From: Syntrophaceae bacterium UBA2210
Lineage (GTDB): Bacteria > Desulfobacterota > Syntrophia > Syntrophales > UBA2210
Direction: 5' to 3'
NCBI GenBank assembly: GCA_002327865.1
Contig: DCUQ01000009.1
Location: 96,802-160,801, forward strand
DNA: 64,000 bases
The notes under the pieces are model-generated. The model made no database searches. It saw only the letters and a list, made by a program, of their open reading frames with translations, and had not been told where the DNA came from. Position numbers and translations under genes: made by a program. Shown in pieces: positions 54,870 to 64,000 of the stretch (the stretch's first letter is position 1; each line of letters opens with the position of its first letter).

Positions 54870-55110
54870 GAAAAAGTTTGAAAAGGCCCTGGAAAAACTG
54901 GAAGAGATTGTAAAAAAGATGGAAGAGGGGAATATGTCCCTCGAAGAATCGTTAAAAGCTTTCGAGGAGGGAATCAAACTTTCCCGTTTTTGCGCTGATA
55001 AGCTGGATGAGGCGGAGAGAAAAGTCGATATTCTTCTAAGGGATGGAGAAACATTGCATATCAAATCGTTTGAGGAAAAAGATATTGAAAAATCAGAAGA
55101 CAGTGCTTAA
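54862..55110 (+). CDS. xseB: Exodeoxyribonuclease VII small subunit
   Basis: An 82-residue helical subunit that binds the XseA coiled coil. FEKALEKLEEIVKKMEEGNMSLEESLKAFEEGIKL is a near-textbook family match. It overlaps xseA by 8 nt and ispA by 26 nt. The order xseA-xseB-ispA-dxs is common in proteobacteria. Confidence 0.95.
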   Translation: MAEKKFEKALEKLEEIVKKMEEGNMSLEESLKAFEEGIKLSRFCADKLDEAERKVDILLRDGETLHIKSFEEKDIEKSEDSA

Positions 55111-55984
55111 AGAATACCTTGATGAGAAAAAGAGGATCGTTGACAGTGCCCTTGAAGAATACCTTCCGAAACAAACCGGATTTTCTTATGAAATCGCCGA
55201 ATCCATGAGATATACCCTGTTTGCCGGCGGCAAGAGATTAAGGCCCGTACTGTGCATGGCTTCCGCGGAAACGGTCGGGGGCAACGCGGATATCGTACTC
55301 CCCGTCGCATGCGCCATCGAGATGATTCATACCTATTCCCTTATACACGATGATCTGCCGTCGATGGATAACGACGATTACAGGAGGGGAAAACCCTCGA
55401 ATCACAAGATATTTGGTGAAGGCGTGGCGGTTCTGGCAGGAGACGCCCTTTTGACGGAGGCCTTCTGCCTTCTGTCGGGGGGAATCCGGGATTTGTCCCC
55501 TGAAAAGAATCTGTCCATTATCCATGAAATCTCGACAGCGGCAGGGTTTCAGGGAATGATAAGCGGCCAGGTGGCGGACCTCAGGGCAGAGGGGAAAAAG
55601 GTGAATATGGAAAGTGTAGACTATATACATACACATAAAACCCAGGCATTGATAACTTCCTCTATACGGGCAGGCGCAATAGCAGCCGGCGCCGGTGAAG
55701 ATGATATGCGCGCCCTTTCGGAATATGGGAGAAACGCGGGGCTTGCCTTTCAAATAGCCGACGATATGCTGGATATTGAAAGCTCTCGGGAAGTCCTGGG
55801 AAAAGATACGGGCAGTGACGAAGGGCGCAAAAAAGCAACTTATCCGTCTCTCATAGGGCTCGAAGAATCAAGAGAGAAAACAAGAATCCTGGTGGAGAAT
55901 GCACTTTCGGCCATTAACCGTTTTGACGAAAGAGCCGAACCGCTGAGAATGATAGCAACTTTTATCGCCGAGCGAAAATCATAA
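55085..55984 (+). CDS. ispA: Farnesyl/geranyl diphosphate synthase (polyprenyl synthetase)
   Basis: Builds short-chain isoprenyl diphosphates from IPP and DMAPP. 299 residues: GGKRLRPVLCM near 46-56, first Asp-rich motif DDLPSMDND near 86-94, second motif FQIADDMLDIE near 226-236. TTG at 55085 gives a normal length and has GAGG upstream; a GTG at 55103 is also possible, and an ATG at 55043 lies deep in xseB. Couples naturally with dxs and ispH encoded just downstream. Confidence 0.93.
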   Translation: MKNQKTVLKEYLDEKKRIVDSALEEYLPKQTGFSYEIAESMRYTLFAGGKRLRPVLCMASAETVGGNADIVLPVACAIEMIHTYSLIHDDLPSMDNDDYRRGKPSNHKIFGEGVAVLAGDALLTEAFCLLSGGIRDLSPEKNLSIIHEISTAAGFQGMISGQVADLRAEGKKVNMESVDYIHTHKTQALITSSIRAGAIAAGAGEDDMRALSEYGRNAGLAFQIADDMLDIESSREVLGKDTGSDEGRKKATYPSLIGLEESREKTRILVENALSAINRFDERAEPLRMIATFIAERKS

Positions 55985-56047
55985 GTTTTGTCTGAAAACG
56001 GTTCTGTAAGCTCAGCCTATTGTCTCAGAGAGTCGGGGAAAGTTTTT

Positions 56048-57943
56048 ATGGATCAGCAGGGCAACATATTGAAAGGAATAAACAGTCCGCAGGATATCAA
56101 ACATCTTAGTATCGAGGAACTGAATATACTTGCGGGGGAAATCAGGAATGAAATACTGACGGTGGTCTCCAGAAACGGCGGCCATCTCGCGCCATCCCTG
56201 GGTGCCGTAGAACTTACGCTCGCCATTCATTACGTGTTCGACACACCAACAGACAAGATCATATGGGATGTGGGACATCAGGCATATGCCCACAAAATAA
56301 TTACGGGCAGAAAAGATGCTTTTCATACCCTCAGGAAGATGGGTGGTATAAGCGGCTTCCCCAAAAGGGAAGAGAGTATTTATGATACCTTCGGCGTGGG
56401 ACACAGCAGCACCTCCATATCCGCTGCATCCGGCATCGCGGAAGCGCGGTGTCTTGAAAATGGTGATTTCAAGGTAATAGCAATAATCGGAGACGGCTCC
56501 ATGACCGCCGGAATGGCGTTTGAGGGACTCAACTGGTCCGGGGAGAGAAAAAAGAATCTTATCGTAATACTGAATGATAATGAGATGTCTATCTCACCGA
56601 ACGTCGGCGCTCTTTCTTCATACCTTAATCGTGTTATGACGGGCCAGCATGTCACGAAGCTGAGAACAAGAATTCGCGATTTTCTGAAAACAATACCTGG
56701 TGTAGGAGAGCACGTTATCAACCTTGCAAGACAGACTGAAGAATCGTTGAAGGCCTTCATTGTCCCGGGCATGCTGTTTGAGGAGCTGGGATTCAAATAC
56801 ATAGGTCCGCTCGAAGGGCACAGGCTGGATCATCTGATAAAGAATCTTCAGAATGTCAAGACTATGGAAAACCCTGTACTGGTCCATATCATTACTAAAA
56901 AAGGAAAGGGCTACAGTTTTGCCGAAAACGAACCGTCACGTTTTCATGGAGTAGGACCGTTTGATATCGCCACGGGAGAATCCGTCACTACAGGTAATGC
57001 GACACCCTCTTACATGGAGGTCTTCGGCAGGACGATGGTAAAACTGGCGCGCGAAAATCGTGCAATCGTCGCGATCACAGCGGCCATGACAGGCGGCACC
57101 GGTCTTGACGGGTTTGCACGGGATATACCCGAAAGATTCTACGATGTAGGGATCGCCGAGCAACATGGGGTTACCTTCGCCGCCGGCCTGGCCACAGAGG
57201 GTTTTATCCCCGTTGTCGCCATATATTCCACATTTCTACAGCGTGCCTACGATCAGGTTCTTCACGACATCTGCCTTCAAAATCTTCCTGTTGTTTTCGC
57301 CCTCGACAGAGGGGGAATCGTAGGAGACGACGGCCCGACTCATCATGGACTCTTTGATTATTCTTACCTGCGTGCCATGCCGAACATCGTCGTTATGGCA
57401 CCAAAGGACGAAAATGAACTCCAGCATATGCTCAAGACGGCCGTGACATGTGGAAGCCCGGTTTCAATACGATACCCGCGGGGCAGCGGAACAGGCGTTC
57501 CGATTGACCCTACACCGGAATGTATTGAGATAGGAAAAGCACAGATACTGCGCAAAGGCAAAGATGCCGCTATAATCGCGATTGGTTCGACAGTATATCC
57601 TTCTCTCGAGGCCGCCGGAATACTGGCAGGTGAAGGTATTCAGGTAACTGTTATCAACAGCCGCTTTGTGAAACCGCTCGACAAGGTCCTCCTGTGTGAA
57701 ACAGCATCTTCGTTCAAAAAAATTATCACGGTAGAAGAAAATGTCCTCATGGGCGGCTTCGGCAGTGCCGTCCTTGAATTGTTCGAAGAGGCCGGAATAT
57801 CCGGAATTTTCGTTAAAAGACTTGGCATCGGGGACGAATTCGTGGAACATGGGACGCAAACCCAGTTGAGGGAAAAGCATGGTCTCGACGCAAAAGGGAT
57901 AGCAAACGCGGTCCGGAAACTCGTTGAATCAAGATCGGCATGA
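56048..57943 (+). CDS. dxs: 1-deoxy-D-xylulose-5-phosphate synthase
   Basis: Entry enzyme of the MEP isoprenoid pathway; condenses pyruvate with glyceraldehyde phosphate using thiamine diphosphate. 631 residues: [21 protein letters not shown] near the start, [10 protein letters not shown], the ThDP motif [15 protein letters not shown], the catalytic Glu region [15 protein letters not shown], and [15 protein letters not shown]. The ATG at 56048 is used; a TTG at 55988 would add 20 residues. Confidence 0.95.
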   Translation: MDQQGNILKGINSPQDIKHLSIEELNILAGEIRNEILTVVSRNGGHLAPSLGAVELTLAIHYVFDTPTDKIIWDVGHQAYAHKIITGRKDAFHTLRKMGGISGFPKREESIYDTFGVGHSSTSISAASGIAEARCLENGDFKVIAIIGDGSMTAGMAFEGLNWSGERKKNLIVILNDNEMSISPNVGALSSYLNRVMTGQHVTKLRTRIRDFLKTIPGVGEHVINLARQTEESLKAFIVPGMLFEELGFKYIGPLEGHRLDHLIKNLQNVKTMENPVLVHIITKKGKGYSFAENEPSRFHGVGPFDIATGESVTTGNATPSYMEVFGRTMVKLARENRAIVAITAAMTGGTGLDGFARDIPERFYDVGIAEQHGVTFAAGLATEGFIPVVAIYSTFLQRAYDQVLHDICLQNLPVVFALDRGGIVGDDGPTHHGLFDYSYLRAMPNIVVMAPKDENELQHMLKTAVTCGSPVSIRYPRGSGTGVPIDPTPECIEIGKAQILRKGKDAAIIAIGSTVYPSLEAAGILAGEGIQVTVINSRFVKPLDKVLLCETASSFKKIITVEENVLMGGFGSAVLELFEEAGISGIFVKRLGIGDEFVEHGTQTQLREKHGLDAKGIANAVRKLVESRSA

Positions 57944-58078
57944 CGTTTGAAACAAACGCCAGCCTTTGCCCGGTTTTTACCTTATTACACTGAATGAACG
58001 ACGAATAAAAACAAGCCTTCCCCTATGACAGTTCAAGATCTGTACAAACTTGATACGGGAAAATCCGATCCGGGTAAT

Positions 58079-58831
58079 ATGAAAACTAAAAATGTTAAGA
58101 TCAGATTGGACAGACTCCTGGTTGACAGGGGTATCGCGGCAACCCGTGAGAAGGCCAAAGCACTTATAATGTCAGGTCTGGTTCTCGTAGAAGAAGAGAA
58201 AATCGACAAGGCGGGGACCCTTGTACACCAGGATGCCGGGATAAGAATGAAAGGCGGAGGCAATCCTTATGTCAGCAGAGGAGGATTGAAGCTCGAAGGA
58301 GCGCTGCGGTCATTCGGGATCAGTGTGAAAGACTTTGTGGCCCTCGATATCGGGGCTTCCACTGGTGGATTTACCGATTGTCTGCTTCAGGAAGGTGCAA
58401 GGAAGGTATATGCGATCGATGTAGGATACGGCCAGTTTGACTGGAAACTCAGAAATGACAGTAGAGTCGTACTCTTCGAGAAGACTAATATCAGGTATTT
58501 TTCGGGTGAAGGTATAGAGGATACCATAGACATGGCGGTTATAGACGTTTCCTTTATCTCGCTGAAGCTGGTATTACCCGTCACATGTAAACTCACGGGC
58601 AACAATGCCGTCATTCTTGCATTGATCAAACCACAGTTCGAGGCGGGCAGAGACGAAGTAGGCAGGGGGGTTATCAAAGATTCCCGGGTACATGAAAGGG
58701 TTGTTGAGGAAATTGTAAAATTTTCGAGTGAACTCGGCCTGGAAACATTGGGTACCTGCGAATCGCCGATTACCGGTCCGGCCGGGAATAAGGAATTTTT
58801 CCTGTACGCCAGGAAGCATGACGAAAAATGA
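58079..58831 (+). CDS. tlyA: TlyA-family rRNA 2'-O-methyltransferase
   Basis: SAM-dependent RNA methyltransferase, once called hemolysin A. 250 residues: N-terminal S4 domain (RLDRLLVDRGIAATREKAKALIMSGLV near 8-34) and an FtsJ-type Rossmann domain with LDIGASTGGFTDCLLQEGA near 91-109, catalytic Lys in LIKPQFE near 196-202. Assigned start 58079 fits the family; an in-frame ATG at 58025 would add 18 residues. Ends overlapping ispH by 4 nt. Confidence 0.92.
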   Translation: MKTKNVKIRLDRLLVDRGIAATREKAKALIMSGLVLVEEEKIDKAGTLVHQDAGIRMKGGGNPYVSRGGLKLEGALRSFGISVKDFVALDIGASTGGFTDCLLQEGARKVYAIDVGYGQFDWKLRNDSRVVLFEKTNIRYFSGEGIEDTIDMAVIDVSFISLKLVLPVTCKLTGNNAVILALIKPQFEAGRDEVGRGVIKDSRVHERVVEEIVKFSSELGLETLGTCESPITGPAGNKEFFLYARKHDEK

Positions 58832-60561
58832 TGCGAAACCGAATAATGGGAATAAAACGCGCCGAGACGGCGGGCTTGTGCATGGGGGTAAACAGGGCGG
58901 TCAACATGGTCCTCGAGATAGCCCGGAATAAAGGGGACAAAAAGATATATACATACGGTCCGCTGATACACAACCCGCAGACGGTTGAACTGCTCAGGAA
59001 ACTGGGCGTTATACCTGTGGACACACTTGATCAGATTCAGGACGGCATCGTTGTCGTAAGGGCCCATGGAATATCTCCCCGGGAAAGGAAACAAATCAAG
59101 GAGAAAGGGGTACAAATTGTCGATGCCACATGTCCCAAGGTCGCAAGCGTTCAGGCGATAATCAAAAAACATGCCGCCCTTGGCTATAAGATTATCATAG
59201 TCGGAGACAAAGAACATCCCGAGGTTGTCAGCCTCCTGGGGTATTCCTCGGATAACGGAATCGTCATCAACGACGAAAAAGATTTCACCGACCTTCCCCC
59301 CTGCGGCAAAATATGCGTTGTAGCACAAACCACTCAGGATTCCATTAGATATAAGCAGATAACGAAAGAAATTAAACAAAAATTTCCAGAAGCCATAATT
59401 TTTAACACGATATGCAATTCTACCGAAAGAAGACAATCCGAAATCAAAGAACTGGCATCGGAAATGGATGGAATCATCATCGTTGGGGGTAGAAACAGCG
59501 CGAACACGCAACGTCTTGCAATGATAGCCAGGGGTCAGGGAGCGCTCACCTTTCATATCGAGACGGCAGAAGAGTTAAAGTCGCTGGACCTCAGTGAGTG
59601 CGAGAAGATCGGTGTCTCTGCGGGGGCATCCACACCCAACTGGATAACCGAAGAGGTGATAGATTTCCTTGTACATAATCGGAAAGGAAAGAACCCGGGG
59701 CAACTGACGGTTCTTTATAATCTCTGGATGTTTCTTGTCAGGACGGATATTGTTTCAGCCATCGGCGCCGGATGTCTCTCTCTTACCAGCATGCTGCTCG
59801 AGGGTTTGCGTCCGGGGCTTTCGAATCTCCTGATAGCTTCCTTATGCATATACGGGATACATACGGTAAACAGGCTGCAAAGCAGAAGTTTCGGGAGAAT
59901 ACGGGGAAGTTTCAGGGAAGAATCCTACATGAAATACAGGAATATATACATGTCTGCCGCCATGGTTTCTCTCGTACTTGCATCCGTACTGGCGCTTGCA
60001 GGAGGACTGATAACCTTTATTTTAGTCGGTCTCGTTTCCCTCTCCGGTGTACTATACAATGTCAGCCTGGGAAGAAAGAAGCTTGAGGACGTACCGGGAT
60101 CCAAGAATATTTTTACCGCTACGGGATGGGCTGTCGTCGCTGCCGTGGTTCCACAAATGAGCGCTGATCTGGAGATAACCTGCGGAATGGTGGTAGCGTT
60201 TTTATTTGTGTTTGCACTCGTTTTTTCGAAATCCGTGCTTTCAGATACTATCGACGTTCAGAGCGACCGCCTGATCGGCCGGGAAACAATCCCCGTTATT
60301 ATGGGAAAAGAGCACACCCGGACCCTGTTGAAGATCATATCGATCTTTACAGGCATCGTCCTCGTCGCTGCCACGTCCACCGGATGTACATCCTCACTGA
60401 GCTTAATATTGCTGGTATCAGTTTTTTATATATGGATTTGTCTTGAACTTTGTGATAGGAAGGCGTGGTTTTCTAAAATGACATTTGAGGGATTGCTTGG
60501 TCTAAACTATGTAATTACCGGATTGAGCGCTTGCCTGTGGCTTATTGTAACGAACTTATAA
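58828..60561 (+). CDS. ispH: IspH (LytB) fused to a UbiA-like membrane domain
   Basis: A 577-residue fusion. Residues 1-283 are a complete IspH, the last MEP-pathway enzyme, reducing HMBPP to IPP and DMAPP. Its [4Fe-4S] ligands Cys 18, Cys 102 and Cys 196 and the TTQ and NSTERRQ motifs are present. Residues about 295-577 hold seven to nine hydrophobic segments and resemble UbiA prenyltransferases: the second Asp motif SDTIDVQSDRLIGRETIPV is good, while the first NDxxDxxxD is replaced by VNRLQSR. Whether the tail has activity is unclear. I see no internal stop or start to split the frame. Overlaps tlyA by 4 nt. Confidence 0.9.
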   Translation: MMRNRIMGIKRAETAGLCMGVNRAVNMVLEIARNKGDKKIYTYGPLIHNPQTVELLRKLGVIPVDTLDQIQDGIVVVRAHGISPRERKQIKEKGVQIVDATCPKVASVQAIIKKHAALGYKIIIVGDKEHPEVVSLLGYSSDNGIVINDEKDFTDLPPCGKICVVAQTTQDSIRYKQITKEIKQKFPEAIIFNTICNSTERRQSEIKELASEMDGIIIVGGRNSANTQRLAMIARGQGALTFHIETAEELKSLDLSECEKIGVSAGASTPNWITEEVIDFLVHNRKGKNPGQLTVLYNLWMFLVRTDIVSAIGAGCLSLTSMLLEGLRPGLSNLLIASLCIYGIHTVNRLQSRSFGRIRGSFREESYMKYRNIYMSAAMVSLVLASVLALAGGLITFILVGLVSLSGVLYNVSLGRKKLEDVPGSKNIFTATGWAVVAAVVPQMSADLEITCGMVVAFLFVFALVFSKSVLSDTIDVQSDRLIGRETIPVIMGKEHTRTLLKIISIFTGIVLVAATSTGCTSSLSLILLVSVFYIWICLELCDRKAWFSKMTFEGLLGLNYVITGLSACLWLIVTNL

Positions 60562-60582
60562 AAAATTAAGGGGTTGTCACCT

Positions 60583-61176
60583 ATGTATTTGAGATTGTTA
60601 CATAAAGCCTTATTCCTGGTTTTATTTATTACAATGATTCCGGGGTGTGGGGGGTTGCGGTTTTCTCAGGTTGCTCCCGATATCGGAGATTTTCATCCTG
60701 AGAAGATATGTATTTTCCCTGTTCGGTCGGGCGTATATGAAGAGGCAGCTAATAAAGCGGATACTTTTATTGCGGATACCGTTCGCGAACAAGGGTATTT
60801 TGTAAGCGTTATTTCACCTGCAAAGGTAACGGAACTGGCAAAGAGCAACGACAAACTGGAGAAGGCAATTACGGAATATCTCGCAAAGTTGAAAAAAGTG
60901 CACTTTTCCGACCCCAATATAAGCAACTATATCGGTGAAACATGCGATGTCGATGCCTTCCTTGTTGTTGATGTGGATTTTTGGAATTATACAACCCAGG
61001 GAGATGATAAACTCGCCAAGGTCGGCTTTACCATGGATTTAATAGAAGCCCGAACGGGGAAAATCGTATGGAATGCGAAACATTACGAAACAAAGGGTTA
61101 TAAGTGGTTTGAACCGGATCTGGTCGATTTTGCAGAAGAAGTCGCGGAAGCGATGATTTCCCGTATGCCCCATTAA
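60583..61176 (+). CDS. Lipoprotein, putative CsgG/GNA1162-like
   Basis: A 197-residue predicted lipoprotein with lipobox IPGC. The mature part opens [15 protein letters not shown] and has [16 protein letters not shown] and [20 protein letters not shown], an alternating pattern as in the other lipoprotein in the his cluster, though the two are only distantly similar. The ATG at 60583 with AAGGGG nine bases before is preferred over a TTG at 60574. Function unknown, perhaps envelope assembly. Confidence 0.82.
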   Translation: MYLRLLHKALFLVLFITMIPGCGGLRFSQVAPDIGDFHPEKICIFPVRSGVYEEAANKADTFIADTVREQGYFVSVISPAKVTELAKSNDKLEKAITEYLAKLKKVHFSDPNISNYIGETCDVDAFLVVDVDFWNYTTQGDDKLAKVGFTMDLIEARTGKIVWNAKHYETKGYKWFEPDLVDFAEEVAEAMISRMPH

Positions 61177-61219
61177 GGGTAATAACAGAGAAATGGAACT
61201 TAAGGAGAAACGAAACAAC

Positions 61220-61667
<448 letters not shown>

Positions 61668-61716
61668 TCAGAGCTGTCTTCTTTTGTTCTTGCTCCTTTT
61701 TTACGAGGCCTGACAG

Positions 61717-62376
61717 ATGGGTTTATTTGTTACATTCGAGGGCATTGAAGGTTCCGGGAAAACAACCCAGATCAGGAAAGCAGGAGATTATCTGAGCAAA
61801 AAAAACGTGCCTTTTGTATTAACCGGCGAGCCTGGGGGGACTCCCTTAGGAAACGAACTGAGAAAAATTTTACTTGACAAGACGGGGCTTACACTGTCCC
61901 GCAGGGCGGAATTGCTGTTGTTTGCAGCAGACAGAGCCCAGCATATCGAAGAGGTTATAGAACCTTCTCTAAAGGAAGGGAAAGTTGTTCTATGTGATCG
62001 TTTTTCCGATGCTACTATCGCATATCAGGGGTATGGCCGGAAACAAGATATAAGGTCCATACGGGTGGTATGTGATTTCGCATCCCGGTCTCTGGTTCCC
62101 GATATGACGCTTCTTTTTGACATTTCCGCCGAAAAGGGGCTCAACCGTGTGACAAACCGGGCGCACAAAATGGGTAATGTTCCACGTGAGGACCGTTTTG
62201 AGAAAGAACATCTGAAATTTCACGAAACAATCAGGAACGGATATCTCATACTGGCTCGGGAAAATCCCAATAGATTCAGGCTGATAGACGCTTCCAAGGA
62301 TGTCGATACGATTCATCGGGAAGTACGTATTCATCTGGAGGGGCTAATCGAAAGACAGGGTTATGCCGTTCAGTGA
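61717..62376 (+). CDS. tmk: Thymidylate kinase
   Basis: Phosphorylates dTMP to dTDP. 219 residues: P-loop FEGIEGSGKTTQ near 7-18, GGTPLGNELRKILL near 41-54, DRFSDATIAYQGYGR near 92-106 and the LID region with DRFEKEHLKFHETIR. Overlaps holB by 14 nt; the tmk-holB-ricT order is conserved widely. Confidence 0.96.
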   Translation: MGLFVTFEGIEGSGKTTQIRKAGDYLSKKNVPFVLTGEPGGTPLGNELRKILLDKTGLTLSRRAELLLFAADRAQHIEEVIEPSLKEGKVVLCDRFSDATIAYQGYGRKQDIRSIRVVCDFASRSLVPDMTLLFDISAEKGLNRVTNRAHKMGNVPREDRFEKEHLKFHETIRNGYLILARENPNRFRLIDASKDVDTIHREVRIHLEGLIERQGYAVQ

Positions 62377-63346
62377 TATTTATGGCCAGGAAAGGCAGGC
62401 AGGTGTACTGCAGAATACCATTAAGCGGGATCGCATCCCGCATGCTTATCTCTTTCACGGCATAGAAGGCATCGGGAAGAGAACTACAGCGAAAATCCTT
62501 GCAAAAGCACTAAATTGCAAAGAGCAGAACGCCGATTCCTGCGAGATATGCAACTCGTGCTTGAAGATAGGGCACGGCAATCATCCGGATGTTATCTTTA
62601 TAAAACCCGATGGAGTCTTTATAAAGATCGCCGCGATTAGAAATCTGCAGGACCAGATAAAATTCAGGCCGTTTGAAGGAAGGAAAAGAGTTTTCATAAT
62701 TGCGGAAGCGGACAGGATGAACGAACCATCGGCTAATGCTTTACTCAAGACCCTCGAGGAACCGGTTCCTTCCAATGTTTTCATATTGACGACGTCTCGT
62801 GTTCACCGGCTGCCTCAAACGATAATATCCCGGTGTCAGAAAATACGGTTTAATCCTGTGCGACCGGATGTAATAATTTCTTTCCTTACAGACAGGTTGT
62901 CGATGAATCAAGATTGGGCACGGGATATTGCCTCGTCCGCAGGAGGTAGTATCGGTAGAGCGCTTGCAATACAAAAGGAATCTTTTGCAGACTTCAAACA
63001 CGACGTGATTACGGTACTCTCAAAAACGTGCACCGCCCCGATATCACTGTTTTTTCTCGCGGACAGTTTCGGAAACGACAGGGAGTCCGCTCTGCAGAAA
63101 CTGGATATATTGCGGGGATGGTACAGAGATATGCTGGTGTACCGGGAAACACATGATGTTAACAAGCTGATTAACCGGGATATTGCCGATGCCACGAAAG
63201 AATTTTCAAAAAAACTGGCCGGCATAGATATCCTGGAAAGTATAAAAATCATAAGCAACGCACATGCAGCCATTGACCGGAATGCCAACAGGCAGTTGGT
63301 CTTGGAATCAATGGCTTTCAGGCTAAAAGCCTGCAACACGGGTTGA
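62363..63346 (+). CDS. holB: DNA polymerase III delta' subunit HolB
   Basis: Clamp-loader subunit, 327 residues. AAA+ fold: HGIEGIGKRTTAKILAKAL near 33-51, a four-Cys zinc module near 53-69 (CKEQNADSCEICNSC), IIAEADRMNEPSANALLKTLEEP near 112-134 and a modified sensor TTSRVHRLPQTIISRCQ. The P-loop ends GKR instead of GKT/S, in keeping with a non-hydrolysing delta'. Followed by the ricT-like gene one base later. Confidence 0.93.
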   Translation: MPFSDIYGQERQAGVLQNTIKRDRIPHAYLFHGIEGIGKRTTAKILAKALNCKEQNADSCEICNSCLKIGHGNHPDVIFIKPDGVFIKIAAIRNLQDQIKFRPFEGRKRVFIIAEADRMNEPSANALLKTLEEPVPSNVFILTTSRVHRLPQTIISRCQKIRFNPVRPDVIISFLTDRLSMNQDWARDIASSAGGSIGRALAIQKESFADFKHDVITVLSKTCTAPISLFFLADSFGNDRESALQKLDILRGWYRDMLVYRETHDVNKLINRDIADATKEFSKKLAGIDILESIKIISNAHAAIDRNANRQLVLESMAFRLKACNTG

Positions 63347-63347
63347 A

Positions 63348-64000
63348 ATGAGTGAAAACGATCAGACTTCACTGAGAATTTTAGGTGTCCGTTTCAGGGA
63401 CAGAGGAAAAGTGTATTCATTCGATGCTACCGATCTTGATCTCAAGAAAGGGGAATCTGTTATCGTTAATACCGAGGCAGGCCTGGCTATGGGAGTTGTC
63501 GCAACCGCTATCTCTGTTTCCCCGAATAACAAATTGCCCGATAATCTGCAGAAAGTCGTGCGCAGAGCCACAGAGGAAGACCTTAAGATTCATGAAGGAA
63601 ATCTGAAAACCGAGAAAGAGGCTCTGCAGTTCTGCATGGAGAGAGTCAAATCGAGAGGGCTTTCCATGAAGCTCGTCAACGTTAAAGCCCTCTTCGACAA
63701 GAGCAAGCTGGTGTTTTACTTTACGGCCGAGAGCAGAGTCGATTTCAGAGATCTGGTAAAAGATCTCGTACAAAAGTATAAAACAAGAATCGAGTTGAGA
63801 CAGATATGGGTCAGGAGTGAGGCTCGCACATACGGAGGAATCGGCATGTGCGGCCGGGAGTTGTGCTGTTCCAGTTTTCTCAATAATTTTGAGCTTGTAT
63901 CGATAAAAATGGCCAAAGAGCAAAATATGCTGCTCAACCCCGAAAAGATATCGGGGCTTTGCGGCAGGCTCATGTGCTGCCTCGCATTCGAGCACGAAAA
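63348..64000 (+). CDS. ricT: PSP1-domain protein RicT/YaaT-like (3' partial)
   Basis: Open frame from an ATG one base after the holB stop to the window edge; 217 residues are visible. It has the PSP1/RicT pattern: RGKVYSFDATDLDLKKGESVIV near 19-40, EGNLKTEKEALQFCMERV, then YGGIGMCGRELCCSSFL near 163-180 and NPEKISGLCGRLMCC near 197-211, the cysteines of the family. RicT takes part in RNA-processing and Fe-S-containing complexes in Bacillus, but the family is widespread in deltaproteobacteria. Confidence 0.93.
   Translation, partial: MSENDQTSLRILGVRFRDRGKVYSFDATDLDLKKGESVIVNTEAGLAMGVVATAISVSPNNKLPDNLQKVVRRATEEDLKIHEGNLKTEKEALQFCMERVKSRGLSMKLVNVKALFDKSKLVFYFTAESRVDFRDLVKDLVQKYKTRIELRQIWVRSEARTYGGIGMCGRELCCSSFLNNFELVSIKMAKEQNMLLNPEKISGLCGRLMCCLAFEHE

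Noticed and set aside
58387..59556. 389-codon minus-strand open frame
   Set aside because: Antisense to tlyA and ispH, both clearly real on the plus strand.

Overview
The window reads as chromosomal DNA from a strictly anaerobic Gram-negative bacterium, most likely a syntrophic or sulfate-reducer-related deltaproteobacterium (Desulfobacterota, Syntrophales-like). This is an inference from content: two [FeFe] hydrogenases with a full maturation set, a Tat-exported hydrogenase small subunit with a cytochrome b partner, Mo/W uptake next to an FmdE-type protein, a TRAP transporter, many outer-membrane-type lipoproteins and RND/TolC efflux. I see no rRNA, tRNA, CRISPR array, insertion sequence or phage gene.

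Layout. 1-3.4 kb: molybdate/tungstate uptake (modB partial, modC), an FmdE-molybdopterin-binding fusion and a short ModE-like regulator. 4-6.3 kb: periplasmic [FeFe] hydrogenase (large subunit, Tat small subunit, diheme cytochrome b). 6.4-8.1 kb: a second, cytosolic HndD-type [FeFe] hydrogenase, closed by a clear terminator. 8.3-13.9 kb: a tightly overlapping H-cluster maturation operon (TM1266-type regulator, aspA, hydF, hydG, an unrecognised 96-residue protein, hydE). 14-22 kb: a MacA/ABC/TolC-type export operon and a Spy/CpxP-like protein on the minus strand, divergent from a CpxRA-like two-component system; the divergent spacer holds tandem GTAAA boxes. 22.4-25.4 kb: a CMD-family protein, then an ECF sigma factor with a predicted anti-sigma protein carrying a CBM48/AMPK-type domain, a related small lipoprotein and a secreted Ser/Gly-tailed protein. 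25.8-28.2 kb: lipoprotein acetolactate decarboxylase, an Old Yellow Enzyme relative and a CGGC-domain protein. 28.2-35.7 kb, minus: an RND efflux operon whose last gene is a TM0106-type RecB-like nuclease. 36-44.8 kb: universal stress protein, ileS-lspA, a 3D-domain lipoprotein, a TRAP transporter and a small membrane/coiled-coil protein. 45-48.4 kb: hisI-hisG-hisB-lipoprotein-hisA. 48.5-53 kb: HIT protein, yqeY, dnaG, rpoD. 53-63.4 kb: RidA (minus), then xseA-xseB-ispA-dxs-tlyA-ispH(UbiA fusion), a lipoprotein, a NifU-like protein, a ferredoxin, tmk, holB and a ricT-like gene cut by the window end.

How it fits together. The first 14 kb is a hydrogen module: Mo/W supply for formate dehydrogenase-type enzymes, one periplasmic quinone-linked and one cytosolic hydrogenase, and the enzymes that build their H-cluster, with an aspartase in the operon that could supply ammonia for the azadithiolate bridge. 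The 14-36 kb part is envelope stress and efflux; the rest is mostly housekeeping.

The points most worth a second look are: a relocated cysteine in the C-terminal cluster motif of HydG; a strongly altered -35-recognition helix in the only housekeeping-type sigma factor seen here; an IspH fused to a UbiA-like membrane domain; the unrecognised hyd-operon protein; and the ECF/CBM48 module.
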